Assembly: GCA_905214235.1 (NCBI GenBank)
Contig: CAJMLF010000019.1
Location: 1-46,166, forward strand
DNA: 46,166 nt
Reading direction: 5' to 3'
Origin: an uncultured bacterium
GTDB taxonomy: Bacteria; Bacillota; Bacilli; Lactobacillales; Lactobacillaceae
Part shown: one piece after another, positions 1 through 7,626 of the stretch
Numbering within the stretch: the stretch's first letter is position 1
Layout of the letters: the number at the start of each line of letters is the position of its first letter
Translations under genes and position numbers: made by a program
Notes under the pieces: model-generated
The model's database searches: none
What the model was told of the DNA's origin: nothing
Seen by the model: only the letters and a program-made list of their open reading frames with translations

Positions 1-243
1 GCTTGAGGATCACGACCGCCTTTTTCAATACGTGTCGTTATGGTGTGCTTACGTATGAAAAGTGGCGTGTCAACTTGTGTGTCAAGATTATGACGCAAAG
101 TAACACTTAGTGATTTTAAGAGGGGACAAGTTTTAAGTGCCATGATTTTTACTTGGCGCATATACCACTAAATTAGCTGAAACTGACACCTAAAGTGACA
201 CCATTTTTCAATGTTTGAATAAGCATTTCATTCAGAAGCATGT
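1..243. other. Left-edge stretch without an assignable gene
   Basis: An open minus-strand frame runs from an ATG at 143 off the left edge (47 codons, beginning MALKTCPLLKSL). I do not recognise its product and saw no convincing ribosome site, so it may not be coding. The repeated TGACAC text around 70-205 has no evident meaning. No other gene is visible in this stretch. Confidence 0.3.
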
Positions 244-279
244 TATAATATATAAAAATTAGCAACTATATTTAGTTGC
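244..279 (+). promoter_or_regulatory. hicAB promoter -10 and candidate HicB operator
   Basis: A TATAAT hexamer lies at 244-249. Just downstream is a perfect inverted repeat, GCAACTA (262-268) and TAGTTGC (273-279), with a 4-nt centre. It ends 14 nt before the hicA ATG, covering the start of transcription, where an autorepressor would bind. No good -35 was found. That HicB binds here is inference from the known autoregulation of hicAB modules. Confidence 0.5.
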
Positions 280-293
280 AAAAGGTGAATGAT

Positions 294-544
294 ATGGTTC
301 ATAAACAAACAATTCAAAAACTAAAAAATAAGTCAAGCAATATAACATTTGCAGAACTAGCATCGCTGCTAGAAAGTTTAGGCTTTCATCAAGAAAATAA
401 GGGGGAAACCAGTGGTTCAAGAGTAAAATTCTTAATGATGCTGGCGTACCTATTTATTTGCATAAACCGCATCCAAGAAAGACTCTATTGTCCTACCAAG
501 TAAAAGCAGTTGTTCAAGTCTTAAAAGAGGAGGGCTTGCTATGA
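294..544 (+). pseudogene. hicA: HicA-family mRNA interferase toxin, frameshifted
   Basis: The reading frame starts at ATG 294 (MVHKQTIQKL, ribosome site AAAGGTGA) and follows the HicA double-stranded-RNA-binding fold up to GSRVKF around base 430. The expected C-terminal half (NDAGVPIYLHKPHPRKTL, then LSYQVKAVVQVLKEEGLL) continues in another frame and ends in a TGA at 542-544 overlapping the hicB ATG. One base appears deleted in the TTCTT at about 430. The frame that is actually translated runs into a stop at 503 and loses the C-terminal half. Known HicA proteins are small ribosome-independent RNases with a catalytic His; here the toxin is probably inactive unless the base loss is a sequencing error. 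Confidence 0.8.
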
Positions 545-882
545 AGACATTGCATTACAAAGATTATTATGGAACAGTTAACGTTTCAGAAGAAGATAAC
601 ATTTTATACGGTCAAGTAATTGGCATTAAAGGGTTGTTATCCTACGAAGGAACAACTGTTGTAGAATTAAAACAGGACTTCCAAGAAGTAGTGGACGAAT
701 ATATTGCAGACTGCAAAAAGAACAACATTAAACCACAAGTATCATATAAAGGAACATTTAACGTTCGTATAAAACCAGAACTTCATAGGAGTTTAGTTGA
801 ATACGCTGATGAAAACAATGAGAGTTTGAACTCGGCAGTAACTACAGCTATTAAGAACTTAGTGCAAGCTAACTATAAATGA
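541..882 (+). CDS. hicB: HicB-family antitoxin
   Basis: A 113-residue protein. Residues 1 to about 60 form the partial RNase-H-like HicB fold (LHYKDYYGTVNVSEEDNILY, GLLSYEGTTVVELKQDF). The C-terminal part (NVRIKPELHRSLVEYADENN and the following helix) is a ribbon-helix-helix DNA-binding domain. Its ATG overlaps the TGA of hicA (ATGA), the usual translational coupling of hicA-hicB. The antitoxin is intact while its toxin partner is broken, so it may now act only as a repressor of its own promoter or as a protector against other HicA toxins; that role is inference. Confidence 0.85.
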   Translation: MKTLHYKDYYGTVNVSEEDNILYGQVIGIKGLLSYEGTTVVELKQDFQEVVDEYIADCKKNNIKPQVSYKGTFNVRIKPELHRSLVEYADENNESLNSAVTTAIKNLVQANYK

Positions 883-968
883 AGAAATAGGTATTGAAAG
901 TATTAATTGAAACAGGTTGAAAACCTTGTACTAAAAAACATTAAATGAAGTAGATTGAAAATAACTAT

Positions 969-1145
969 TTATTCAAGTTTCAGTTTTCCATCTTTAGTTA
1001 ACCCAAGTCCTAACGTAGCTGTACCAACAATGGCACCTAACAAGACGCTTGCATTCTGCTTGGTGTTAGCATTGGTTTGTGCTAGGCCACTACCATTTGA
1101 ACCACTTGTTGTAGTTCCACCTAAATTGCCAGCACTAGATAAAGT
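969..1145 (-). pseudogene. Remnant of a surface-protein C-terminus
   Basis: On the minus strand a 58-codon open stretch ends at a TAA (969-971) and is cut off upstream by a TAG with no start codon. It reads as a Gly/Thr/Ser/Asn-rich linker (NLGGTTTSGSNGSG), then LAQTN, then a hydrophobic helix (ASVLLGAIVGTATLGLGL) and a short lysine-containing tail. This is the layout of a sortase-anchored C-terminus, with LAQTN where LPxTG would be expected. It is most likely the debris of a large adhesin. The family assignment rests on layout only. Confidence 0.45.
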
Positions 1146-1148
1146 CTA

Positions 1149-1200
1149 ATAGCCTATTCTGACGGCATTTTAAGTCGTTAGAATAGGTTATTTTACGTTA
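1149..1200. repeat. 52-bp terminator-like repeat, copy A
   Basis: The stem arms AGCCTATTCTGACG and CGTTAGAATAGG(T) flank a short loop and are followed by TATTTTACG, as in a factor-independent terminator. A second copy at 2240-2291 has the same length and differs at about 3 of 52 positions. This copy adjoins the surface-protein remnant. Confidence 0.7.
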
Positions 1201-1412
1201 AAAAACGTTATCGACTTCTCACTTTTTTCTCACGTGGGCGTCTGCTGTGTCATTTTGAACTACGGTGAATCGCTATAATTCAATGGTACCAAGTACTTAG
1301 GTGATTTTGGTGTGTGAAAATATGAGAAATAGGAATAAAACTTGATGATTTAAGTAATAAGAATAGCCGCGTGTCAAAATGTACTAAAGAGAAGCTACGT
1401 GGATAAATTCGT

Positions 1413-1442
1413 GTATATATTATATAATAAAAATGTATATAC
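1413..1442 (+). promoter_or_regulatory. Promoter and operator of the AbrB-Doc module
   Basis: The arms GTATATA (1413-1419) and TATATAC (1436-1442) bracket a TATAAT -10 hexamer at 1423-1428. The placement suits autorepression by the antitoxin encoded 21 nt downstream. The region is very AT-rich, so the dyad is suggestive rather than decisive. Confidence 0.4.
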
Positions 1443-1463
1443 GAAGAGGAAGGAGCCTTAATA

Positions 1464-1715
1464 ATGGTTATTAAGTCACCAACTAAAATTTTCAAATCAG
1501 GTAATTCAAGTGCTGTGCGGATTAGTAAGGACATTATGGATGCGGCAGGGCTCAAAGTAAACGATAAAATCAATGTGACCTTTAACTCTCGTGATGGCAG
1601 TGTTGTGATTAAGGCTGCTGATACCGATAACAAGGCCCATGATCATTTTTCTGAAATTCTGGACAAAAGTTTAGATGAAGATCAAGCAATATTAGACTTC
1701 CTTAAGGATAAGTAA
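1464..1715 (+). CDS. AbrB/MazE-type antitoxin
   Basis: An 83-residue protein. Residues about 5-50 form a swapped-hairpin AbrB/SpoVT DNA-binding domain (KIFKSGNSSAVRISKDIM, then LKVNDKINVTF). The acidic C-terminal tail (SLDEDQAILDFLKDK) resembles the flexible toxin-neutralising segment of antitoxins. The ribosome site AGGAAGGA precedes ATG 1464. Only two bases separate its stop from the Doc toxin gene, so the two form an operon. Expected role: bind and inhibit Doc and repress the shared promoter. Confidence 0.8.
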   Translation: MVIKSPTKIFKSGNSSAVRISKDIMDAAGLKVNDKINVTFNSRDGSVVIKAADTDNKAHDHFSEILDKSLDEDQAILDFLKDK

Positions 1716-1717
1716 AC

Positions 1718-2113
1718 ATGGAATATTTAACTGAGAAAGAGCTAATTGAAATTAACCGACAAATCATTCGTCGAGCTGGTGAAGGCTCAATTGGTGTATT
1801 GGATACTAACGGATTAAATAGTGTTATTGAAGCGCCAAAGCAGGTTTTCTTTGGACGTGAGGCTTATCCAACGGTTTGGTTAAAAGCAGCCTACTATCTG
1901 CAAAAGATTACTAAGAAACATCTCTTTGCTGATGGTAATAAACGGACAGCATTTGAAGCTGCAAAAGTATTTTTAATCCTAAACGGAATAACCCTTCACT
2001 TTGAGGGAATTGAGGCTGGGCAAATGGTTTTAGATGTTACTAACTCTCCCGATTCAGAAGAAGTCATGTTGAAAGTGGCAAAGTATCTGAAAAAACATCA
2101 AGTAAAAAAGTGA
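1718..2113 (+). CDS. doc: Doc toxin (Fic/Doc family)
   Basis: A 131-residue Fic-fold protein with the signature HLFADGNKRTA near residues 68-78, matching the Doc H-x-F-x-D-x-N-K-R motif. Doc toxins phosphorylate elongation factor Tu and stop translation. The N-terminus (YLTEKELIEINRQIIRRAGE) and length are typical. The gene is intact and directly follows an AbrB-type antitoxin rather than the classical Phd, a pairing also seen in lactobacilli. The module sits between two near-identical 52-bp repeats, hinting at cassette-like acquisition. Confidence 0.88.
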   Translation: MEYLTEKELIEINRQIIRRAGEGSIGVLDTNGLNSVIEAPKQVFFGREAYPTVWLKAAYYLQKITKKHLFADGNKRTAFEAAKVFLILNGITLHFEGIEAGQMVLDVTNSPDSEEVMLKVAKYLKKHQVKK

Positions 2114-2239
2114 TTTTAATATGACACTTTTCCCACCACATCAACTTTTGAACAAAGTTTTTGACTACACTTTTAACACAGAATCTTAACACGTTTAATG
2201 CTTCAGCTACCTTAAAACAGCGCTTCTAGTCAGCACTAT

Positions 2240-2291
2240 ATAGCCTATTCTGACGGCATTTTCAATCGTTAGAATAGGCTATTTTACGTTA
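2240..2291. repeat. 52-bp terminator-like repeat, copy B
   Basis: This is the second copy of the hairpin at 1149-1200, with arms AGCCTATTCTGACG and CGTTAGAATAGGCT and a downstream TATTTTACG. It lies 126 nt after the doc stop and can serve as the module's terminator. The rest of 2114-2371 shows no gene. Confidence 0.7.
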
Positions 2292-2371
2292 TATAAAAGT
2301 GCCTCGTTGCGTTTTTTTTATGCTCCCAAAGCAGGTTAATACCTGCAAATCGGTATCAAACTACTTTTCTT

Positions 2372-3202
2372 TTAATATCGATGACAATTAATCCACTGGA
2401 CGACTTCTGAGTAGATATTCCATTTTCGTTGAGGCTCGTCGAAAATATTGTGCATCAGGGAAGAGTAGACATGGAGCTCTTTATCATTGGAAGCAATCAT
2501 GGCGTAAGCTTCCAGTGAATCATGATAATCAATCAAACCGTCTTTTTGTCCCTGTAAAAATAATAGTGGATCCTTAAAGTCAGTTAAGTGTGCCCGGAGA
2601 AAGTAAGCTCCCTTAATTTCATTCTGCAAAATTCCGACAGTCAAGTGATGAAGATTAGCAGGATCATTTTGAATTCTATGAACTACTCGTGGGTCACTGT
2701 TAAGTCCTGTACTTAACATGTTAGGTAACTGCTTTTTGGGGTCGCCTGTTAAACCCTTACTCCATGTATTTGGTGCTTTAACAATAGAAACTGGATCAGC
2801 CACTACGAATCCATCGGCCGTTTGCGGGTACTTTATGCCGTATAAGAGGACTGTTTCGCCACCCATGCTATGACCAATGATAAATAAGGGGAGATTTGGA
2901 TAAGCCGTTTTAGTTTTTTTAACCATTACATGTAAATTTTCATAAAGGTCAGCTAAAGAATCCATATATCCCCGTGGTCCTTCTGACTTTCCATGGCCAG
3001 GCTGATCATAGCGAAAAACGTTGCAATCATGCTTAACAAGAAAACTAGCAAAGGGGTCATAACTTTTAGCATATGATGATAATCCATGAACGATGATTAC
3101 ATTTGCTTGTGGCGCTTCAGCTAGGTTAGTGATTGTGTGCAAATGAATACCTGAAGTGGCTGATTCAACCATACTTTCAGTTTGGCTGTCATAAAAACTC
3201 AT
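2372..3202 (-). CDS. Alpha/beta hydrolase, monoacylglycerol-lipase-like
   Basis: A 276-residue serine hydrolase of the S33/'hydrolase 4' type. The oxyanion-hole VHG is at about residues 38-40, the nucleophile elbow GHSMGG puts Ser at 112, and the acid and His lie in GQKDGLIDYH and MHNIFDEPQRK. The proteins it resembles act on lysophospholipids or monoacylglycerols; the substrate here is unknown. It has no signal peptide, so it should be cytoplasmic. The start at 3202 has an AGAGGAAG ribosome site. It is the last gene of the nrtR-pncB-pncA group, 21 nt after pncA, and so probably shares its transcript, but no link to NAD is evident. Confidence 0.8.
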   Translation of the reverse strand: MSFYDSQTESMVESATSGIHLHTITNLAEAPQANVIIVHGLSSYAKSYDPFASFLVKHDCNVFRYDQPGHGKSEGPRGYMDSLADLYENLHVMVKKTKTAYPNLPLFIIGHSMGGETVLLYGIKYPQTADGFVVADPVSIVKAPNTWSKGLTGDPKKQLPNMLSTGLNSDPRVVHRIQNDPANLHHLTVGILQNEIKGAYFLRAHLTDFKDPLLFLQGQKDGLIDYHDSLEAYAMIASNDKELHVYSSLMHNIFDEPQRKWNIYSEVVQWINCHRY

Positions 3203-3223
3203 TGATATACACTTCCTCTTACG

Positions 3224-3772
3224 TTAACGAATCGTTGCTCCAAGGACATTCTTGAAGTGTCCCATTGCCCACTTTGCCCCCAGAGCGGAAAAAGTAGCGA
3301 CTGCCTTTTGGGGGATGACAATTTGATAATCACGGTTGTATGCACCAATTGCCGTGTGCAATACACAGATATCGGTACATACTCCGCAGATCCAGACTTC
3401 GTTAATCCGCCGTTCCCGTAAATAATTATCCAGATTAGTGTTCTAAAAAGCAGAATAGCGGTTTTTATTAAATTTATAGACATGGGGATCAGTCCGATTT
3501 TGCTGGAACCATTGGCCAACTTTGCCATACAATTCTTGTCCTTTAGTTCCAATAATGTTGTGAGGTGGGTATAAGCGATGCTCAGGGTTGAAATAATCAT
3601 TTTTCAAGTGGCCATCAGTCGGCAGAATCACGTAACCCTTATTTTTAAGAAACTGGTTAGCTAAACTGATGATTGATTGCTCTAACTTCTGGGCTGGTTT
3701 ACCGACGGTTAAAGATCCATTGTCAGCAACAAAGTCATTTGTGTAGTCAATAATTAATAATGCTTTTGCCAT
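3224..3772 (-). pseudogene. pncA: Nicotinamidase with in-frame amber codon
   Basis: The frame starts at ATG 3772 (MAKALLIIDYTNDF, with the family Asp), with ribosome site GAGGAG, one base after the pncB stop. It reads through 109 codons to NKNRYSAF and meets TAG at 3443-3445. Beyond it the same frame continues without further damage (NTNLDNYLRERRINEVWICG, then VCTDICVLHTA) to the normal end at 3224. The catalytic Cys in TDICV lies after the amber codon, so the truncated product cannot deamidate nicotinamide. One base change (for example CAG to TAG) explains it. The catalytic residues otherwise look intact, so the lesion is recent, or a suppressed or read-through codon. Family role: nicotinamide to nicotinate. 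Confidence 0.85.
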
Positions 3773-3773
3773 T

Positions 3774-5225
3774 TTAATTCTCCTCAGCAAATTGGGCTTT
3801 GGTAATCAATTGTTCTTGGAGATCAGCTAACTTAGTGGTTAAGTAAACAGGGTACCGGTCAGGGTTGACTAGCCGTTTACTTGCTTCTGGTAATTGAGCG
3901 CGCAATTGCCGAGAAGTCTGTTGAATCTTAAAGACATCCGTTTCCACCCTTGCCGGCTGGCCCGCGGTTAAGTAGGTTTTTAATAGTGGCTTGGCAGTAA
4001 AGTTGGCTAAGACCTGACTGGCATTAGTTGCAGTAGGATCGGAGTTAACAACCTTGAGCGGTGTCGTGATGGATTCATCAGCCAGGGCGATGACATCGGC
4101 AATCGCCTTATTTGGCTGATCATTACTATAAATCCGGTAAACCTGCTTATTACCCGGAATCGTAACCTTTTCCCGGCTATCACTGACCTTAATCGTTGGG
4201 ATCCATTTACCATTGACGCCTTCTTCCGCTAATTTGTAAACGCCGCTTAAGACCGGACTAGAAGAACTGGTAATCAAGCGTTCACCAATCCCAAAGTTAT
4301 CAATTGGTGCTCCTTCGTCCAACAGTGATTTTACAACGTGGGCGTCAAGAGCATTGGAAGCAGTGATTTGAGCCTGTGGAAAGCCCGCTTCATCGAGCAT
4401 TTGCCGTGCTTTGATGGCAAGCTGGGAAATATCCCCGGAATCGATCCGAATGCCAACTGGTTCATGGCCATTGGCGCGGGCTTTCTTAAAGACCCGAATA
4501 GCGTTTGGAATTCCTGATTTAAGAACATCATATGTATCAACCAGTAGGGAAATCTTATTCGGGTAAACTTTTGCCCATGCTTGAAAGGCGCTTAGTTCGT
4601 CGGGAAAGCTTTCCACCCAGGCGTGCGCCATTGTTCCCGCTGCTGGAATGTGAAATTGACTAGCTGCTTGCAAGTTTGAAGTACTGGTGCAACCGCCAAT
4701 CACGGCCGCCCGTGCACCATAAGTGGCCGCGTCCGGCCCTTGCGCACGACGAGCACCGAATTCCATAATTGGCCGTCCTTGAGCAGCATGGTTAATCTGC
4801 CATGACTTAGTGGCAATTAGTGATTGGTGGTTAACGATGTTGAGGACGAAAGTTTCTAAGAGCTGTGCCTCAATTAAGGGACCACTGATGGAGATAATTG
4901 GTTCTCGTGGAAACACTGGGGTGCCTTCGGGAAGAGCTTGGATAGTACAGCTGTTTTTAATTCTGCTAAGGTAGTCAAGAAAATCAGGGCTAAACTCTTT
5001 TAATGATTTCAGGTATTCAATGTTTTCCTTAGAAAAATGCCAATTAGCAACTTGCTCAACTACTTGTTGGAGACCGGCCGCAATGACAAAGCTGCCATTA
5101 TCAGGAACCCGCCGGTAGAAAACGTCGAACCGGGCCTGGCGATTATGGGGCAGGGTAGCGTAATAACCGTTTGCCATTGAGAATTCATAAAGGTCGGTTA
5201 ACATTTGTAAATCCATATTATCCAC
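3774..5225 (-). CDS. pncB: Nicotinate phosphoribosyltransferase
   Basis: A 483-residue enzyme that makes nicotinate mononucleotide from nicotinate and PRPP, the first step of the Preiss-Handler NAD route. Family hallmarks are visible: the N-terminal LTDLYEFSMANGYY, EFGARRAQGPDAA, the phosphate-binding TSNLQAASQFHIPAAGTMAH, and IRIDSGDIS. Length is normal for the Gram-positive form. It lies downstream of nrtR, with a promoter and several dyads between them, and upstream of the broken pncA. With pncA inactive the cell would depend on nicotinic acid rather than nicotinamide, unless another nicotinamidase exists elsewhere. Confidence 0.93.
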   Translation of the reverse strand: MDNMDLQMLTDLYEFSMANGYYATLPHNRQARFDVFYRRVPDNGSFVIAAGLQQVVEQVANWHFSKENIEYLKSLKEFSPDFLDYLSRIKNSCTIQALPEGTPVFPREPIISISGPLIEAQLLETFVLNIVNHQSLIATKSWQINHAAQGRPIMEFGARRAQGPDAATYGARAAVIGGCTSTSNLQAASQFHIPAAGTMAHAWVESFPDELSAFQAWAKVYPNKISLLVDTYDVLKSGIPNAIRVFKKARANGHEPVGIRIDSGDISQLAIKARQMLDEAGFPQAQITASNALDAHVVKSLLDEGAPIDNFGIGERLITSSSSPVLSGVYKLAEEGVNGKWIPTIKVSDSREKVTIPGNKQVYRIYSNDQPNKAIADVIALADESITTPLKVVNSDPTATNASQVLANFTAKPLLKTYLTAGQPARVETDVFKIQQTSRQLRAQLPEASKRLVNPDRYPVYLTTKLADLQEQLITKAQFAEEN

Positions 5226-5241
5226 ACTTTCTTTTAAGTAA

Positions 5242-5321
5242 AAAGTACTTTAATTATCGCAAAATAAAAGTATCTTTGACTTTTATTACGTCTAGTATAG
5301 ATACTCTTTTTGAAAATGCAA
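5242..5321 (-). promoter_or_regulatory. pncB promoter with candidate NrtR operators
   Basis: On the minus strand there is a TTGCAT -35 (5316-5321), a 16-nt spacer and a TATACT -10 (5294-5299). Directly downstream is a 21-bp dyad, TAAAAGT-N7-ACTTTTA (5265-5285). Two further dyads share its AGTA/TACT core: AGTATAGATACT (5294-5305, over the -10) and AAAGTACTTT (5242-5251). NrtR operators in other bacteria are about 21-bp palindromes, so control by the adjacent NrtR is likely but inferred. Confidence 0.55.
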
Positions 5322-5331
5322 GTTTATAAAA

Positions 5332-6039
5332 TTAACAATTTAGCTTAAACAACTTTGGTGGCCGACCTGAGTGTTGTAATGAGGCGGTGCCGACTTCCTT
5401 AAACAGGTGATTATGGGTTTTCTTAAAATTGGAATTATCGATTTTATCGGGAGTGGTTCCTGAGAAGGCCGCAAAGACTTCCCGGGCCTGACGCAGGGTG
5501 AAGGAATCACCGAGAATATGGAGGATGCCCGGTTGGTAATCGAGCTTATTTTTAATCCGGTTGATTGCGGTGTTGATAATTTGAACATGGTCGAACGCAA
5601 GATCAGAAGGCGTTGTTAAGACGAATTGCTGCTGATCGTGACTGATGGCATACTGTTGCTGGTCAGCGCTCAGGATAAACCATTGGGCGTCAGTTGCCCC
5701 GTATCCCGGATACAGCTTGGGTGTCGAGGGTAGGTAAGTCATGTAGGCCAATGATAAGACCCGGTTACCAGCAACCCGGTTAGGATCAGTAAAAGTAGCC
5801 AATTGTTCAGTTGAACTCATCGGCACCTGGAGGCCGATCTTATCCTCAATCAAGCGAATGCACGCTGCATCAGCACTTTCATGACTACGTAACAAGGTTT
5901 CCGGTAAGGCCCACCTTCCCCTTAATGGTTCGTCGGCTCGTTTAATTAATAATAACTGTGGCCGGTGCAGTTCCGTATTAAAGCTCCAAATAACATTCGT
6001 GATGGTTACTAAGGGGCGGGCAACAATCTTATTATCCAA
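5332..6039 (-). CDS. nrtR: NrtR-type Nudix regulator of NAD metabolism
   Basis: A 235-residue protein. The N-terminal Nudix domain (about 10-145) has a degraded Nudix box (HESADAACIRLIEDKIGL in place of the full G-x5-E-x7-REUxEExGU), so it probably binds ADP-ribose without hydrolysing it. The C-terminal winged helix is at about 165-235 (LRQAREVFAAFSGT, TGSASLQHSGRPPKLFKL-like end). Known NrtR proteins repress NAD salvage genes and are released by ADP-ribose or related ligands. The start is a TTG at 6039, 9 nt after a strong AAAGGAGGAG. It sits just upstream of pncB in the same direction, matching its role. Confidence 0.85.
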   Translation of the reverse strand: MDNKIVARPLVTITNVIWSFNTELHRPQLLLIKRADEPLRGRWALPETLLRSHESADAACIRLIEDKIGLQVPMSSTEQLATFTDPNRVAGNRVLSLAYMTYLPSTPKLYPGYGATDAQWFILSADQQQYAISHDQQQFVLTTPSDLAFDHVQIINTAINRIKNKLDYQPGILHILGDSFTLRQAREVFAAFSGTTPDKIDNSNFKKTHNHLFKEVGTASLQHSGRPPKLFKLNC

Positions 6040-6192
6040 TCTGGACTCCTCCTTTCCAGATAATTAGCTACTTCTATTTTAGCATTTACCTTTTGTGCTG
6101 TAATGATGCGATGTCATTTCTTAATCATATATCGAACAGTATAATTAGCGGCCAGTTCTTTATTAAAGCAATATCTTAAAATTAATTACTAA

Positions 6193-6478
6193 CCTGCAAT
6201 AAATCGGAAGCAAATCATCCAGGACCATATTCCCAACGCTAAGTTTCTTTATCAAGCTGAGCAGGACGCCCTTACTGAGATTACTTGCTACGCTAATTTC
6301 CCGTATTTTAGTACCAACGTGGCCGTACACGAACTACAGCATAAAAGCGACCGTTTTCCATCCCAATTACCAACGCGGCGGCGACGATGTCCTTCTACGT
6401 TTCCCATTTAAAAACACAGCGAAAACGTCTGCAGCCGGTTTGCAAGAAACTAATTGCGCTGTGGCCCGCCGAAAATAA
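6193..6478 (+). other. Possible decayed coding stretch, not recognised
   Basis: The 6040-6552 interval has no intact gene. A plus-strand open frame follows a TAA at 6190 (PAINRKQIIQDHIPNAKF, then LYQAEQDALTEITCYANFPY) to about 6357. An overlapping frame (PNYQRGGDDVLLRFPFKN) then runs to a TAA at 6476. The protein-like composition and the frame switch suggest a frameshifted 3' gene fragment. I cannot name the family. Confidence 0.25.
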
Positions 6479-6484
6479 ATGTTC

Positions 6485-6501
6485 GTAAAGCAATAATTTA
6501 C
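6485..6501 (+). promoter_or_regulatory. Candidate LacI-family operator upstream of the regulator
   Basis: GTAAA (6485-6489) and TTTAC (6497-6501) form a 17-bp dyad ending in TTTACTAA. The same octamer occurs in the dyad over the lacS -35, so the regulator may bind both. A TAAAAT at 6512-6517 could be the -10. Inference only. Confidence 0.35.
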
Positions 6502-6552
6502 TAACAAGTGCTAAAATAAAAGTAAAGATTAAGAATGGAAAAGAGATGCACA

Positions 6553-7563
6553 ATGGCAACGATAAAAGAAATTGCGGAAAAGTCTGGTTTTTCTCCAGCA
6601 ACGGTCTCGCGCTTGCTGAATAATGACCCCAACCTATCAATCACCGCTAGCACACGGAGTAAAATCTTAAAAGTGGCTAACGACCTTGGCTACTGGGCAG
6701 ACCACCAAAAGCAGGATTCGATTCGACCAGTAATTGCCCTCCTTTACCGGGTCAGTGGCAAGGAGCAGCTCCAGGATGAGTACTTCGGTTCCCTGAAGGA
6801 CGCCATCCTCAAGGTGATCAAGGAAAATGGCCTCCAGGTGCAAGTATTTGGAAGGATCGAGGACCTGGTCGCCAAAGCCGCTTCGTTTCAAGGATTTATG
6901 GGGGTGGGGTCTAAACGCCTGACCAAGGAAAAAATGACGATGCTGCACGACGCCCTGCCCAATGGGGTGTTTGTCGACATCAATCCCGCACCCGACATGT
7001 TTGACTCCGTGCGGCCCAACCTATCACTGACAATCCGGGATGCCCTCCACCGGTTAACCACTGCTGGCTACCAGCAAATCGGCTTTATTGGGGGAAAAGG
7101 GCTGAATATGGACCATATTCAACAATCAGATATCCGTGAAATGGCCTTTCGCGAGTTTACGTCAATCGATGACAATATCAAGGAAGCGCCGATGTTTGTC
7201 GGGGGCCCCTTCAATATTGAAAACGGCTATGCACTAGGGAAGCGGGTGCTAGACGAATGTGGGGACCACTTGCCGGCGGCGTTTATTGTGGCCTCAGATA
7301 CCCTGAGTGTTGGCGTCCTCCAGGCGTTTAACGAAAATGGCGTTATCGTCCCCCGCGATACGGCCGTAATCAGTATCAATAATAGTGAGGTGGCCCGCTA
7401 CGTTTCGCCGCCACTAACCTCATATAACATCAACCAGGAGACACTCAGCCGGATGGCCATCAAGTTGCTCCAGGACCTGATCATCCACCCGGACCGCCCT
7501 CACATCCACTTGATGGTAAACACTAGCCTGGTGGAACGGAAGAGTTTCATAACCAAAAAATGA
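6553..7563 (+). CDS. LacI/GalR-family regulator of the lactose genes
   Basis: A 336-residue regulator with the N-terminal LacI helix-turn-helix (TIKEIAEKSGFSPATVSRLL, residues 2-21) and a periplasmic-binding-like effector domain ending in NTSLVERKSF. ATG 6553 is preferred because the helix-turn-helix starts right after it; an in-frame ATG at 6535 would add six residues. The layout resembles EbgR/BgaR-type sugar regulators. It lies 145 nt upstream of lacS and ends in its own terminator, so it most likely senses lactose, galactose or a galactoside and controls lacS and the beta-galactosidase. Confidence 0.85.
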   Translation: MATIKEIAEKSGFSPATVSRLLNNDPNLSITASTRSKILKVANDLGYWADHQKQDSIRPVIALLYRVSGKEQLQDEYFGSLKDAILKVIKENGLQVQVFGRIEDLVAKAASFQGFMGVGSKRLTKEKMTMLHDALPNGVFVDINPAPDMFDSVRPNLSLTIRDALHRLTTAGYQQIGFIGGKGLNMDHIQQSDIREMAFREFTSIDDNIKEAPMFVGGPFNIENGYALGKRVLDECGDHLPAAFIVASDTLSVGVLQAFNENGVIVPRDTAVISINNSEVARYVSPPLTSYNINQETLSRMAIKLLQDLIIHPDRPHIHLMVNTSLVERKSFITKK

Positions 7564-7587
7564 CGGCTTGTTTTTAGCCGCTTTTTT
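7564..7587 (+). terminator. Terminator after the LacI-type gene
   Basis: The stem CGGCT (7564-7568) and AGCCG (7576-7580) is followed by a run of seven T. It overlaps the end of the regulator gene. Confidence 0.7.
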
Positions 7588-7626
7588 TGTGCCTTTTAGT
7601 AACGACTTTATGATACTAATAAATAC

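Noticed and set aside
955..1149. Plus-strand frame of 64 codons
   Set aside because: It is the complement of a surface-protein-like tail on the minus strand, which explains its odd Pro/Val-rich content.
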